A stretch of DNA of 64,000 nucleotides from Candidatus Limimorpha caballi (GTDB lineage Bacteria > Bacteroidota > Bacteroidia > Bacteroidales > F082), in assembly GCA_018064605.1 (NCBI GenBank), contig JAGHUX010000008.1:124001-188000 (forward strand). The letters are read 5' to 3'. The notes under the pieces were generated by a model. It had not been told where the DNA came from and did not search any database. It worked only from the letters and a program-made list of their open reading frames with translations. The position numbers were made by a program, and so were the translations under genes. This document shows positions 52,649 through 61,979 of this stretch, in pieces (within the stretch, counting starts at the first letter, position 1; the number at the start of each line of letters is the position of its first letter).

Positions 52649-54130
52649 TTATTTTCTCTCAAAGATGTTTTTCTTGCCTTTCGACGCGCCCTTTTCCTCG
52701 ACAGTCAGCTTTGTGATGCTATGATTCTGAACGTCATCGAGTACTATTGCGGTGCGATAGTCTTTTTTCAGGTTTGTCAGTTTGATGTTTTTCATCGTGA
52801 TGCCATCGACGTGACGTATGAAGAAGCCCCAGGCCGGAAGCTCCTTGTGCTGCGAGAATTCCGGATAGGCCTTGGGCATTTCCGGGACTTTGTCGAGTTC
52901 GTCGAGGCCGACGTATGCGTAGAATCTGTCGCCGCCGTTAGGATAAATGACTTCAATATTTTCAAGTGTGACGTTTTTTATCTTGCTGTCTTTCAATCCG
53001 ATAACACCGCAAGGCGATGTGTTGCGCGGAAGGTCTTCAACCGGACCTTCATATTCGTAGCCTTCATCGGGCTTGCCGGCGGCGATTTCGCAGTACATGT
53101 TTTTTACGGTTATGTTTTCCATGAAACTCTGCTTGTCGCGACGCGCCCCGATGTTGAGGTAAATGGCGTTGCCGACATTCACGGCGTAAAGCGAATCGAC
53201 GATGACGTTCTCGCAGATGCCGCCGTCAACGCTTTGGATGGTGATTGCGCTTCTGTAAGTGTCATAAACTCTGTTGTTTGTGATTTTCACGTTTTTGAAG
53301 CCGCCGACGGCGAAGGTGCCGAATTTTATTCCGCTCGCACTTGAACGTGCAGTGCAGTTTCTGACCTCGATGTTTTGGCATAACTTCTTGGCATTGTGTG
53401 ACTTGAGGCATATCGCATCGTCACTTGCGTTGATGTAACTGTTCGTCAGGACGAAATTGTTGCAATCGACTATGTCAATGCCGTCATTGTTCCAGTAAGC
53501 GGTGCTTTCAACACGCACTTTGTTGACTTTCACGTCTTCGCATTGGTCGTACATACACACCCAACTCGCTGAGTTTTTGAAAGTTACGTTATCGACTTCC
53601 ACATTCTTGCATTCTCTGAAAAGGAGAAGTCGCGGGCGTATTGCCTCGTTGGCGCGGTCGTTTCCGAGTTTGTCGTTGATGACACCGACATGCACCATAT
53701 TGGTGCAGTTGAACCCGACTTCCCGTCCGCGTCCGTCGATGACGCCGCCGCTGTTGTGTATTCCTATGATTTTGATGTTTTCGACGCCTTCCGCCATGAT
53801 GAAGGCGTGGTCGTTGGTGGCTTTGAGCTTGTCGTAATCCCACTGGTTCGTGCTGCCGACGAGGATCGCGCCCTCGACAAGTTCAATCGTCACGTTTGAC
53901 TTCAAGTGTATCGTTCCGGTGAGGTAACGCCCGACATAAAAACGCAACGTGCCGCCGCCTTGCTCCGAGATCCAGTCGATGGCCTTCTGAATCGAGCCGG
54001 TGTTCATCGTCACGCCGTCGGAGCGGATGCCGAACATTGAGGCTTTGTAAACGGGCTTCTCCTGCGCGACGGTACTGGCTGAAAATGCCATCAAAATCGC
54101 AAAAAAAATTGATAAAAATAATTTTTTCAT
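52649..54130 (-). CDS. Glycoside hydrolase family 28 protein (polygalacturonase-like)
   Basis: 493 residues with a signal peptide (1-22). A right-handed beta-helix of the GH28 type follows, with DGRGREVGFN, the NTDG-like NNDGIDI (Asp216) and the catalytic DD pair at 237-238 (NASDDAICLKS). The family's GHG triplet is not seen; that place reads SSASGIKFGT, so the third catalytic site is changed. It probably acts on pectin (galacturonan or rhamnogalacturonan). It follows the GH106 gene after 24 bases, forming an operon. Confidence 0.86.
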   Translation of the reverse strand: MKKLFLSIFFAILMAFSASTVAQEKPVYKASMFGIRSDGVTMNTGSIQKAIDWISEQGGGTLRFYVGRYLTGTIHLKSNVTIELVEGAILVGSTNQWDYDKLKATNDHAFIMAEGVENIKIIGIHNSGGVIDGRGREVGFNCTNMVHVGVINDKLGNDRANEAIRPRLLLFRECKNVEVDNVTFKNSASWVCMYDQCEDVKVNKVRVESTAYWNNDGIDIVDCNNFVLTNSYINASDDAICLKSHNAKKLCQNIEVRNCTARSSASGIKFGTFAVGGFKNVKITNNRVYDTYRSAITIQSVDGGICENVIVDSLYAVNVGNAIYLNIGARRDKQSFMENITVKNMYCEIAAGKPDEGYEYEGPVEDLPRNTSPCGVIGLKDSKIKNVTLENIEVIYPNGGDRFYAYVGLDELDKVPEMPKAYPEFSQHKELPAWGFFIRHVDGITMKNIKLTNLKKDYRTAIVLDDVQNHSITKLTVEEKGASKGKKNIFERK

Positions 54131-54154
54131 AATTGTAATTATTTGATATTCAGT

Positions 54155-57001
54155 TTAATAATTTATCCTAACAGGCCCAATCATCCCTTGGCTTTGGAAA
54201 TCCTGCATCCTGCGTTTGTTGTTCACATAAACGTAAGCCACGCGGTTCTCGTCGGGCAGCGACTTCATGTAATTGCCCAACGTCGTTGTCACACGAACCT
54301 CAATTTTGTTTTCGCCATCAATAATATAAGGTGTGATGTCGTAAATTCTTCTGCCGAAATATTTCACGCCAACGGATTGCCCGTTTACAAATAATTCCGA
54401 AACTCCGTGAACAAGTCCGAGGTCTAAAGTGGTTGGCATCGAATCAAGATTTATGTCCTTTGTGTAAACGATGTCGCCTGCGAAATGTTTGTATAAGTCA
54501 TTGTTTTTCAAATCAATAAGTGTGTCAAAATGAGCGGTGAAAGTTGTGTCTGTGCGGGCGTGAAGAAATTCGACATCCCAGTCGAAACTAAAATCTTCAC
54601 TCTCAACTCTCAAAACTTCGCTCTTAAAATCGGACTTCTCACCTTTGTTTTTGTCAAAAACCAAAAGGACGCTCTCCGCCGGACCGAAGTCAAACTCGAA
54701 GCTGCCATCTCTGTCAAAGTTGATACGTTGCCGCTCGCCGGTGTGTAAGTCCCAGATCCACGGATATTTGCGTTTGGTGAGTTCCTTGTGAAAGTTGATT
54801 TTTGTTTTGTGCGACTCGTATCTGTTTGAGTTTGAGAGGAAAATCATTTCGCAGCCGTCGTCGGTGGTGTAGCGGTTTTGCATCAGATACATGTCAGGTG
54901 ATTGAATGTCCATGTAATGCGGCAAATCTTCGGCTTTCATCAGACTGTCGTACCAAGGCAGAAAGCCTTCTTTCGGCGGTTTCACGAAGACGAAATTTTT
55001 GCATTTTGAGACTTCTGTAATATAATGATTTACAATGGAATCCTGAGTTTTTCTGTCTTTCCTCAACCCCAACGACTTGTAAGGTATCGTGTCGATGCAT
55101 ATCACTTTCCCGCCGCTTTGCGCGAATTGCGCTATGTTCCTTGCCGTTTCCGGGAAAAGACTTTCAACATCGATGATAATCAACGTGTTGTATTTTCTTT
55201 CGTTGAATTTTATTACACCTTTTTCAATATCAGACCTATTGATGATATTTTCGGTGACGTAATCGCTTCCGCCGCCGGTCTTGCTGATGCATTCCCAGAT
55301 GAAAGTCTTGTATTGCGCCCGTGTGACATTTGGAAACGGCTCGTTCTGCATCCCGATGGTGCTCCACATGTCGTTTTCGGGATTTAATATTGTAATATCC
55401 GCATGATAATCACCGTGTTGTAATGCTGTTGAAAGACGCGCTTTGTAGTCGTTGTAAAGATGAAAATGCCTCCACCATGTGTTGTTTTCGCTGTAGAATG
55501 CGCCGTAGCGAATCCACCCTGGAAACTCGACTTCGAGGTTCGGCGAGTAGTTGAAACCGTGGAAAACGGAATGCGTCACGCCGGATATTGCAGCTTGGTC
55601 GCCGCCGAGTTTCAGCTGGTCGAGCGTCATGTTGAAGACGGTGTAAGTGTTGGTCATCTCTTCGCAGCTCATGGTTCTGTTTCCGGCGAGATGCGCCGCC
55701 GATGACACGAACTTGTTGACCATGGTGTAAGCCCTGCCACGACGGTAGTCTTTCTCCGACATCTCCTCTCCGGGCTTGTGTCTCAACCAGTTAGTGGTCC
55801 AAGCCTCCCCTTCGGGAATGTCGTAGTCCATCGCGTTTTCAAGTGGATAGAAGCCGCGTCCGTAAGCCTGTGCACGCGACTTCACGCCGAGGTCGCGGCA
55901 CCACGCCTGGTACGTGTGGGTGAAACGTTCGAGCATCAGATCCGCCTTGAAGGTTTCAAAGTCGAAACGGGCGCGTTGCACGTCGTCAAGGAAATCGGCG
56001 GTTATCGGAATTACTGGATTGTAATGTTTCGCACTTCCCATCGAGCCGATTTCAAAGAGTATAAACGGCAGATAATCAGTGATGTCGTAGCCGTAACGTG
56101 CTTCAAACTCGTCAGCCATGTCGGATGTCCAGTTCGCGCCTTCGAGCTCCATCGAGTCGGTGAAAAGTGCGCGGATGTGCTTGCTCAACGGCCCGATTTG
56201 TGCTTGAATCTTGTCGGACATATTATAAAGGTATCTGCCGACCGCCGCCGAGTCGAAGTGGTTGAGGACGGGACCGGCCGCACCAGGCGCACCGTTTATA
56301 ACTTCAAGAAAACCAGTGTATTTCACCAAAGCCCCGACGGTAAACTCGCCATCGGGAACGTCAATCTCAAATATTCCATCGTTGTTCAACGGAAGCAGAT
56401 CGGTGTAATCGTGCGGATTGTCGGCCGGATTCGGATAAAGCCGTAACGCGAAGAGTTCCGACGTCATACCATCGTACGGCGAGCTGATTTCAGGTTGCGC
56501 TTTCTTGAAGATGCTGTCTTGACAAATTGTCAGTGACACGGGTCCTGACACTTTTTCGGCGTGGTTGACGATGATCTGGGCGCGTTCGTCGCTTTCGAGG
56601 AACTCGGCTCCGAAAGGCCAGCCGGAACCGACGATGAGGTCGTATGTCATGCCGAGACGTTCAGCTTCGTCAAACGTAACTTGCAGCATGTCAATCCATT
56701 CCTTGCTCAACCAGATTAACGACTCCTTGCCTGCGCTGTCGCAATAGCTTGGAAATTCAACGGGATTTATCTCAACACCGCCGATGCCAGCGTCTTTCAA
56801 AAGATTCAACTCACGCTTGAGTTCCTCGGCTTCAACCTTGTCGCCGTTCCACCACCAGCGCACGAACGGACGGTATTGCATCTCAGGCTCCGCGAATTTC
56901 TCATAAATTTCTGATGTGCCGGTGAATTTATTTTCTACCTTTGTGCAGCAATTTGAGAAAATCATCGTTAGGAAAATCGCTGTAAAACAAAAAAATCGCA
57001 T
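54155..57001 (-). CDS. GH106-like alpha-L-rhamnosidase lipoprotein
   Basis: 948 residues with a lipoprotein signal (MRFFCFTAIFLTMIFSNC). The N-terminal barrel begins RPFVRWWWNGDKVEAEELKR and includes GIGGVEINPVEF, GMTYDLIVGSGWPFGAEF and TCEEMTNTY-like motifs, as in GH106/rhamnosidase-like glycosyl hydrolases. A C-terminal jelly-roll carbohydrate-binding-like domain follows (about 830-948). It would remove rhamnose from rhamnogalacturonan or related glycans. It heads an operon with the GH28 gene. A weak TATTTTCG lies upstream. No SusC/SusD pair is near. Confidence 0.8.
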   Translation of the reverse strand: MRFFCFTAIFLTMIFSNCCTKVENKFTGTSEIYEKFAEPEMQYRPFVRWWWNGDKVEAEELKRELNLLKDAGIGGVEINPVEFPSYCDSAGKESLIWLSKEWIDMLQVTFDEAERLGMTYDLIVGSGWPFGAEFLESDERAQIIVNHAEKVSGPVSLTICQDSIFKKAQPEISSPYDGMTSELFALRLYPNPADNPHDYTDLLPLNNDGIFEIDVPDGEFTVGALVKYTGFLEVINGAPGAAGPVLNHFDSAAVGRYLYNMSDKIQAQIGPLSKHIRALFTDSMELEGANWTSDMADEFEARYGYDITDYLPFILFEIGSMGSAKHYNPVIPITADFLDDVQRARFDFETFKADLMLERFTHTYQAWCRDLGVKSRAQAYGRGFYPLENAMDYDIPEGEAWTTNWLRHKPGEEMSEKDYRRGRAYTMVNKFVSSAAHLAGNRTMSCEEMTNTYTVFNMTLDQLKLGGDQAAISGVTHSVFHGFNYSPNLEVEFPGWIRYGAFYSENNTWWRHFHLYNDYKARLSTALQHGDYHADITILNPENDMWSTIGMQNEPFPNVTRAQYKTFIWECISKTGGGSDYVTENIINRSDIEKGVIKFNERKYNTLIIIDVESLFPETARNIAQFAQSGGKVICIDTIPYKSLGLRKDRKTQDSIVNHYITEVSKCKNFVFVKPPKEGFLPWYDSLMKAEDLPHYMDIQSPDMYLMQNRYTTDDGCEMIFLSNSNRYESHKTKINFHKELTKRKYPWIWDLHTGERQRINFDRDGSFEFDFGPAESVLLVFDKNKGEKSDFKSEVLRVESEDFSFDWDVEFLHARTDTTFTAHFDTLIDLKNNDLYKHFAGDIVYTKDINLDSMPTTLDLGLVHGVSELFVNGQSVGVKYFGRRIYDITPYIIDGENKIEVRVTTTLGNYMKSLPDENRVAYVYVNNKRRMQDFQSQGMIGPVRINY

Positions 57002-57072
57002 GACTGTTATTTTTTTGCGAAAATAGACAAAAAAAGAATAAAGTTTGTTGTTAGTTTAAAAAATTACTGAAA

Positions 57073-57498
57073 ATGGAAAACAAAAAATTCGAACGTTCCA
57101 GCACCAACCGCGTCATCGGCGGCGTGTGTGCCGGACTTGCTGATTATCTGAACCTTGACATCGCCCTGATGCGCGTGCTTTTCGTGGTCGCGGCATTCTG
57201 CGGCAGCTTCGGATTCTGGCTCTACATCATCCTCTGGATTGTGATACCATCGCAAAAACTGCTGAACTTCGACAACATGCAACAGGAGGAAGCGACAATC
57301 GACATTACACCTGATGAAAAAAGCGGCAGTAGCAAAGGTGCGATCACAATTTCTATAATATTGATTGTCATTGGTTTAATTGCCTTGATGGATAATTTTT
57401 TATACATTGACTGGATCTGGAAACTGTGGCCGGTGATTCTTATCGCACTCGGTGTCGTGATAATCATAAACACTCAAAAAAACCGGAACAATGGCTAA
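57073..57498 (+). CDS. PspC domain membrane protein
   Basis: 141 residues. The PspC domain (about 5-60) has RSSTNRVIGGVCAGLADYLN and VLFVVAAFCGSFGFWLYIILWIVIP with a membrane helix. A polar linker and two further membrane helices follow (about 94-138, like DUF5668). PspC-type proteins act in envelope stress responses. It overlaps the next gene by eight bases. Confidence 0.87.
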   Translation: MENKKFERSSTNRVIGGVCAGLADYLNLDIALMRVLFVVAAFCGSFGFWLYIILWIVIPSQKLLNFDNMQQEEATIDITPDEKSGSSKGAITISIILIVIGLIALMDNFLYIDWIWKLWPVILIALGVVIIINTQKNRNNG

Positions 57499-57805
57499 CT
57501 CAAAGACAAAATCAGGCGATGGCTTCGCGACCGGCATGACGCTGATTATCATCGGAATCTTCGCGTTGTGCGCAATATTTTTCGACATTCATATTGTATG
57601 GCAAAATGTCATAAGATTATGGCCTTTGCTGTTGATAATCACAGGCGTATGTATTCTGCCAATCAATCGATGGATTCGTATTGGCATTGTGGCTGTCGTT
57701 GTTTTAGGTGGTGTGATAGGTTATACATGCATGGACGGCAGTTGTGATTCAGTCGTTCAGGAGTTTTCGGAGTCATACAAAGATGTAAGCGTTAAACATT
57801 ATTGA
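57491..57805 (+). CDS. Small membrane protein (DUF5668/LiaF-like)
   Basis: 104 residues with three membrane helices (about 13-32, 39-55, 58-76) and a short soluble tail. The WPLLLIITGVCILPINRW motif resembles the transmembrane part of LiaF-like proteins. Coupled to the PspC gene by an eight-base overlap, so probably part of the same envelope sensor. Confidence 0.75.
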   Translation: MANSKTKSGDGFATGMTLIIIGIFALCAIFFDIHIVWQNVIRLWPLLLIITGVCILPINRWIRIGIVAVVVLGGVIGYTCMDGSCDSVVQEFSESYKDVSVKHY

Positions 57806-57845
57806 CTTTCAATTATTTAAGATAAGTTTTTCTGGCACAATATTT

Positions 57846-57892
57846 GATAGGGGCGCCCGCGTTTGGTGTCTCTATCGTCATTATTTAAGGAG
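57846..57892 (+). promoter_or_regulatory. cbpA leader: 8-bp hairpin and Shine-Dalgarno sequence
   Basis: GATAGGGG (57846-57853) can pair fully with TCTCTATC (57869-57876) using G-U pairs. AAGGAG at 57887-57892 is eight bases before the ATG, which is rare in this phylum. Confidence 0.5.
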
Positions 57893-57900
57893 AAAAAAAT

Positions 57901-58815
57901 ATGGATTATAAGGATTATTACAAGATTTTGGGTGTCGGGCGGTCGGCCTCGCAAGATGAGATAAAAAAGGCTTTCAGGAAATTGGCGGTGAAGTATCATC
58001 CTGACAAGAACCCGGGCGACAAGGTCGCGGAGGAGAAGTTCAAGGAGATTACGGAGGCATACGAGGTCTTGGGCAAGGAAGACTCCCGCAGGAAATATGA
58101 CGAGCTTGGCGCTAACTGGAAACAATACGAGAACGCCGGTTTCGGCGGAGGCGGCGGTTTCCAAGGCTTTGGCGGTCAAGGGTTTGGCGCGAGCGGCTTC
58201 TCTGATTTTTTCGAAAGGTTCTTCGGCGGCCAGGGCAGCTTCAACTTCGGTGACATGGGCGGTTTCGGCAACTTCGGCGGACGTCGCGGACGTTCGCGTG
58301 CCATGAGAGGACAGGATGTGTCGGCGTCGTTGAACCTCACCTTGCGGGAGGCGTATTCCGGCTCGCAACGGCTGATAAATGTCGGCAGCCAGACGATAAA
58401 GGTGTCGATAAAACCCGGAGTAAAAGACGGTCAGACACTGCGCGTGAAAGGCAAAGGCGCTCCGGGTGTCAACGGAGGAGAGAACGGCGACCTGCTGATG
58501 AAGATATCCATCGCCAAAGACGCTGAATATCAACGTTCTGACGATGACCTGATAAAAAACATAAATGTCGATATTTACACGGCAATCATTGGCGGGAAGG
58601 TGGCTGTCGAGACAATGAAAGGAACTGTGAACGTGCCGATAAAACCGCAGACTCAGAACAACAGCGTATTGAGGCTCAAGGGGTTGGGAATGCCGCATTA
58701 CGGTCAGGAAGGCGAAGGCGTGCTGCTGCTGAAGGTGCAGCTTTCGCTTCCGGAAAAGTTTTCCGAGAAAGAATTGGAATTGATAAGACAGGCTGGAATG
58801 CTTGTAAGCAAGTGA
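57901..58815 (+). CDS. cbpA: CbpA-type DnaJ co-chaperone
   Basis: 304 residues. The J domain (1-70) has HPD at 33-35 for DnaK activation. A Gly/Phe-rich linker (about 75-120) follows. The C-terminal substrate-binding domains have [20 protein letters not shown] and [20 protein letters not shown]. It lacks the Cys-rich zinc finger of DnaJ, so it is CbpA-like. It acts with DnaK in cytoplasmic folding. A true SD sequence precedes it. The convergent nuclease gene ends 16 bases on. Confidence 0.92.
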   Translation: MDYKDYYKILGVGRSASQDEIKKAFRKLAVKYHPDKNPGDKVAEEKFKEITEAYEVLGKEDSRRKYDELGANWKQYENAGFGGGGGFQGFGGQGFGASGFSDFFERFFGGQGSFNFGDMGGFGNFGGRRGRSRAMRGQDVSASLNLTLREAYSGSQRLINVGSQTIKVSIKPGVKDGQTLRVKGKGAPGVNGGENGDLLMKISIAKDAEYQRSDDDLIKNINVDIYTAIIGGKVAVETMKGTVNVPIKPQTQNNSVLRLKGLGMPHYGQEGEGVLLLKVQLSLPEKFSEKELELIRQAGMLVSK

Positions 58816-58831
58816 AAAACGAGATGACGTT

Positions 58832-60403
58832 TCACACCGTTTCTATCACGCACTCGTGGGTCTTCTTCTCCCTGTCGTAGCTGATGCCGACGAGCATTAT
58901 CTCGCCTGAATATTCCGCGAGCTTGGCGGGGTATTTTTTTTGTTTTATCTGGTCGATGGCGGTGCCGGCAGTCTTGCCGTATTTCAGCTCCACGACGATT
59001 GCGGGCGAGTTGACATTCCTGTGCGGAATCATCACTATGTCGGCGAAGCCCTTGCCCGTGGCGTATTCGCGGTGTATGACGTAGTTGTTGCGTGCGAAGA
59101 TGTAGGCGATGGAGATGACGCAAGAGAGCGAGTTCTCGTCGTTGTACGAGAGTATGCTTGTGTTCTCGTCGTGCGCGCAGTCGATGTACTTCGCCACGGC
59201 GTCGGCATCGCCGCGGAGCGTGGCTTCGAGGAGGTCTTCCGATCTTCTGATGGTGTTCACGATTTCACTCCAGCTTGTGTCCTCGACGGCATTGGTGAAC
59301 TCCAACGACACCTCCTTGTTCGGGATGTAGCATTTGCCATCGCTGCCGTCGTATGAGAGGTAGCCGAGATGGATGAGCACGGTGAGGACATCGTCCTTGC
59401 TGCGGATTATCTTCATGTCGTTCTGGAATCTGGTGGTGTTCACCGAGCACCGCCCGCCCGCGAGCATGTTGATGATGTCGTCTTTAAGCCCATCGAAGTT
59501 CATCTGGATGTAGGTGGAGACCTTGTCGTATGCGCTGGTGCTGTTCCAGTAGCTCTTGTAATTATGCCGCCGCACCGCTTTCATCACGGAATAGGGGTTG
59601 TAGATTGAGTCTATGGGGCCGATTCTGTAGCCGTCGTACCAGTTCTTGAGCTGCTCGATGTCGGCGCCGAATTTCTCGGCGACCTTTTTCACCTCTTCCT
59701 TCGTGAAGCCGAAATATCCCGCCATATCGGCAGGGTCAATGACGGAATACTCCTCGAAGTTGTTCAACGCCGACTGTGTGTTGTATTTCTTGATGGGCAG
59801 TATGCCGGTGATGTACGCGCCGGCGAACACCTTGTCGCTCTCGGAGCCTTTGAACAGCCTTCGCAGCAGGTTGACGTAGTCGTCGGTGGTCTCAGGGTTC
59901 CTGTCGAACTCCCTCAGGATGGCGTCCCATTCGTCGATGATGATGATGAACTTCTGCTTTGTGGATTCATATATCTTCGACAAGGCCGCCATCAGGTCGT
60001 CGTTCTCGTTGATGGAATCTTCTCCAGATACATTCTTGACCTCCGCCTTGATTTCCTCTTGGATGTGGTTCACGATGTTGTAGTCGTTTCTGTACCTCGT
60101 CGTGAAATCGGTGATGTCGATGTATATCACTGAGTATTTGTTGAGGTGCTTCTCGAAAGACGGGGCGTTCTCTATCTCCAGGCCTCTGAAAAGCTCGCGC
60201 GAGTCGCACGACCTGTCGTAGTATGCGCACAGCATCTTGGCGGCCATGCTCTTGCCGAACCTGCGGCAGCGCGTCACGCAGCTGAACCTGCGTTCCGTCC
60301 TGAGTGAGGAGTTTATCACAGAAATCATCCCCGACTTGTCTATGTATTCGTCATTGCGGATGTCATCGAATGCCTCGTTACCTTTATTAATATACGTACC
60401 CAT
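58832..60403 (-). CDS. AAA-like ATPase/PD-(D/E)XK nuclease-like protein
   Basis: 523 residues. The N-terminal AAA-ATPase-like domain (about 1-250) has the P-loop CVTRCRRFGKSMAAKML and Walker B IIIIDEWDAILREFDRNP. The middle is helical. The C-terminal end (about 440-523) is a PD-(D/E)XK-like nuclease with GKGFADIVMIPHRN and AIVVELKYGKTA. Such proteins are very numerous in gut Bacteroidales, but their role is unknown; mobile-element or defence roles are guesses. A TATTTTTG element is at 60427-60434. Confidence 0.88.
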   Translation of the reverse strand: MGTYINKGNEAFDDIRNDEYIDKSGMISVINSSLRTERRFSCVTRCRRFGKSMAAKMLCAYYDRSCDSRELFRGLEIENAPSFEKHLNKYSVIYIDITDFTTRYRNDYNIVNHIQEEIKAEVKNVSGEDSINENDDLMAALSKIYESTKQKFIIIIDEWDAILREFDRNPETTDDYVNLLRRLFKGSESDKVFAGAYITGILPIKKYNTQSALNNFEEYSVIDPADMAGYFGFTKEEVKKVAEKFGADIEQLKNWYDGYRIGPIDSIYNPYSVMKAVRRHNYKSYWNSTSAYDKVSTYIQMNFDGLKDDIINMLAGGRCSVNTTRFQNDMKIIRSKDDVLTVLIHLGYLSYDGSDGKCYIPNKEVSLEFTNAVEDTSWSEIVNTIRRSEDLLEATLRGDADAVAKYIDCAHDENTSILSYNDENSLSCVISIAYIFARNNYVIHREYATGKGFADIVMIPHRNVNSPAIVVELKYGKTAGTAIDQIKQKKYPAKLAEYSGEIMLVGISYDREKKTHECVIETV

Positions 60404-60426
60404 ATCACGAAAAGTTTTTATTCCTG

Positions 60427-60434
60427 CAAAAATA
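60427..60434 (-). promoter_or_regulatory. Bacteroidota -7 element for the AAA/nuclease gene
   Basis: TATTTTTG on the minus strand, 24 bases before the ATG at 60403. Confidence 0.7.
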
Positions 60435-60590
60435 CACTTTATTTTCCGTCTGCGGATTTATTTGGAAGAAATATTTTTCATTTGATTTTGATTGTGTGCA
60501 CGGATTGTTGCGACTTTGTCATGCACAATTACGATTTGTGATTCAACGAAAACGAAACACCATCTACAGAAGATACCGGCAAAATGGTTG

Positions 60591-60830
60591 TTACAGGATC
60601 GTGTAATCAACCAGTCTCAAGTTTTGAATGACATCGGCATCTGCTTCGTCAGAAAAAGACAAGGTAATAACACCTTACGGCTGTTCCACCAGCACGCCGG
60701 ACACGGTGCTCGTTTATTCCTCGTCAACCTTCTAAGTGCGGGTGGGCGACATGGCATCCGGTTTACAACCGATCATTACCTTGCCAAACGCGATGGCTAA
60801 CAATCCTATTTTTGTGTTTACAGTTTTCAT
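60591..60830 (-). pseudogene. Decayed lipoprotein-like gene after the ABC operon
   Basis: In the 450-base gap between 60404 and 60854, the minus strand from an ATG at 60830 reads a lipoprotein-like start (MKTVNTKIGLLAIAFGKVMI, then GCKPDA). It is stopped at codon 33 (TAG). In the same frame the reading goes on with codons 39, 52 and 80 as TAA, giving coding-like stretches between them such as STVSGVLVEQP and ITLSFSDEADADVIQNL. All four stops would be Gln codons before a C-to-T change. It may be a recently broken gene. I recognise no family, and chance cannot be excluded. Confidence 0.35.
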
Positions 60831-60854
60831 ATTCAAGCTATTGATCCGTTATCG

Positions 60855-61979
60855 TCATGCTTGTCGTTTCTTGAATGTGCAGATGGCGAGAGTCCACAAC
60901 ACTCCGCATTGAACCGCCAGAATTCCTAACGGACGCAATATATCCATAAACCCTGCCCCCTTCATATAAACACTTCTCAGTGCCACGACAAGATAGTGGG
61001 CGGGATTGATGATATTGAGTTGCTGCATCCATTCCACCATACTCTCTGACGGAGTGAGAGACCCCGACATATACTGTGATATCATGAGGAAAGATACTAT
61101 TATGAGAAATGCCTGCATCGGATTGGATGTCAGGTTGTTGACAAAAATAGCAAAAGCCGGTACACCCAAAATATAAAGGGAATAAATGATACAAATCAAC
61201 CACCATGAGTCCACATCGGGCATACCGTATGCCAGATTTGATATGATCAGAGTGATGGTCATCGCCACCAAGCCCGCAATATAACAAGAAAGGATCTTTG
61301 ATGCCACCAACGCCCACGGTCTCAATGGGCAGACATTCATCATTTCCGACACGCCGCTGACCTCTTCGTTAAGCATCGAGCTTATGGACACATTGCTGCA
61401 AACGGCAAAGGCGACACCGAACAAAGCGACCGACACCATGAACAACAAATAATCCATGTTAGGATTATACAGGTTGAGTTCGCGTATGACCTCTTTTTTC
61501 GCCTGCAAGTCTATACCTTGCTGTTTGAAATACTTAGAAACGGTTGTCACGACAGATGTCTGTACTATTTTCGTTCCAAGAAGACCTTTCGTTATATCCA
61601 CCGCTTTGACAGACAACTGCACTTTCTGCCGGTTGGAGGAGTAATAACTGCTTTCCAGACCTTTTGGGAAGAGCACGATGCAATCGATATCACCTTTCTC
61701 CATCAAATCAAACGCCTCATCGTATGTGGTGCGACTGGCGGTCAGCGTTACTCGTCCCGAATGGTCAAGCCCATCCGTCAGCATGGCGGACAGTGCGGAA
61801 TGGTCGTCATCAACCACGGCGACATTGACATTCTTCACGTCAAAATTATATATACGCGAAATGACGAGGATGGTTAAAACCGGATAAAGAATCAACAGCA
61901 TCACAAGAATCTTGTTGCGGAACAACTGCCGCAGTTCCTTCTCAATAAGAGCCGATATGCCGATTAGTGAGTTTTTCAT
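60855..61979 (-). CDS. ABC-2 type permease (second permease)
   Basis: 374 residues from the ATG at 61979. One N-terminal membrane helix (IEKELRQLFRNKILVMLLIL onward, about 12-36) is followed by a long periplasmic domain (about 37-170) and about five C-terminal helices. PLRPWALVASKILSCYIAGL and SGSLTPSESMVEWMQQLNII fit the YhhJ/YbhR family. It forms an exporter pore with the permease encoded just upstream, which it overlaps by four bases. Confidence 0.88.
   Translation of the reverse strand: MKNSLIGISALIEKELRQLFRNKILVMLLILYPVLTILVISRIYNFDVKNVNVAVVDDDHSALSAMLTDGLDHSGRVTLTASRTTYDEAFDLMEKGDIDCIVLFPKGLESSYYSSNRQKVQLSVKAVDITKGLLGTKIVQTSVVTTVSKYFKQQGIDLQAKKEVIRELNLYNPNMDYLLFMVSVALFGVAFAVCSNVSISSMLNEEVSGVSEMMNVCPLRPWALVASKILSCYIAGLVAMTITLIISNLAYGMPDVDSWWLICIIYSLYILGVPAFAIFVNNLTSNPMQAFLIIVSFLMISQYMSGSLTPSESMVEWMQQLNIINPAHYLVVALRSVYMKGAGFMDILRPLGILAVQCGVLWTLAICTFKKRQA

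Noticed and set aside
60492..60800. 102-residue plus-strand frame between the nuclease and exporter genes
   Set aside because: No promoter or family; its sequence is the antisense of the decayed minus-strand frame described at 60591-60830.
60591..60830. Recoding of TAA/TAG as Gln in this region
   Set aside because: All neighbouring genes end with TAA, TAG or TGA at normal lengths, so a changed code in this organism is excluded. Only decay or foreign origin remains.
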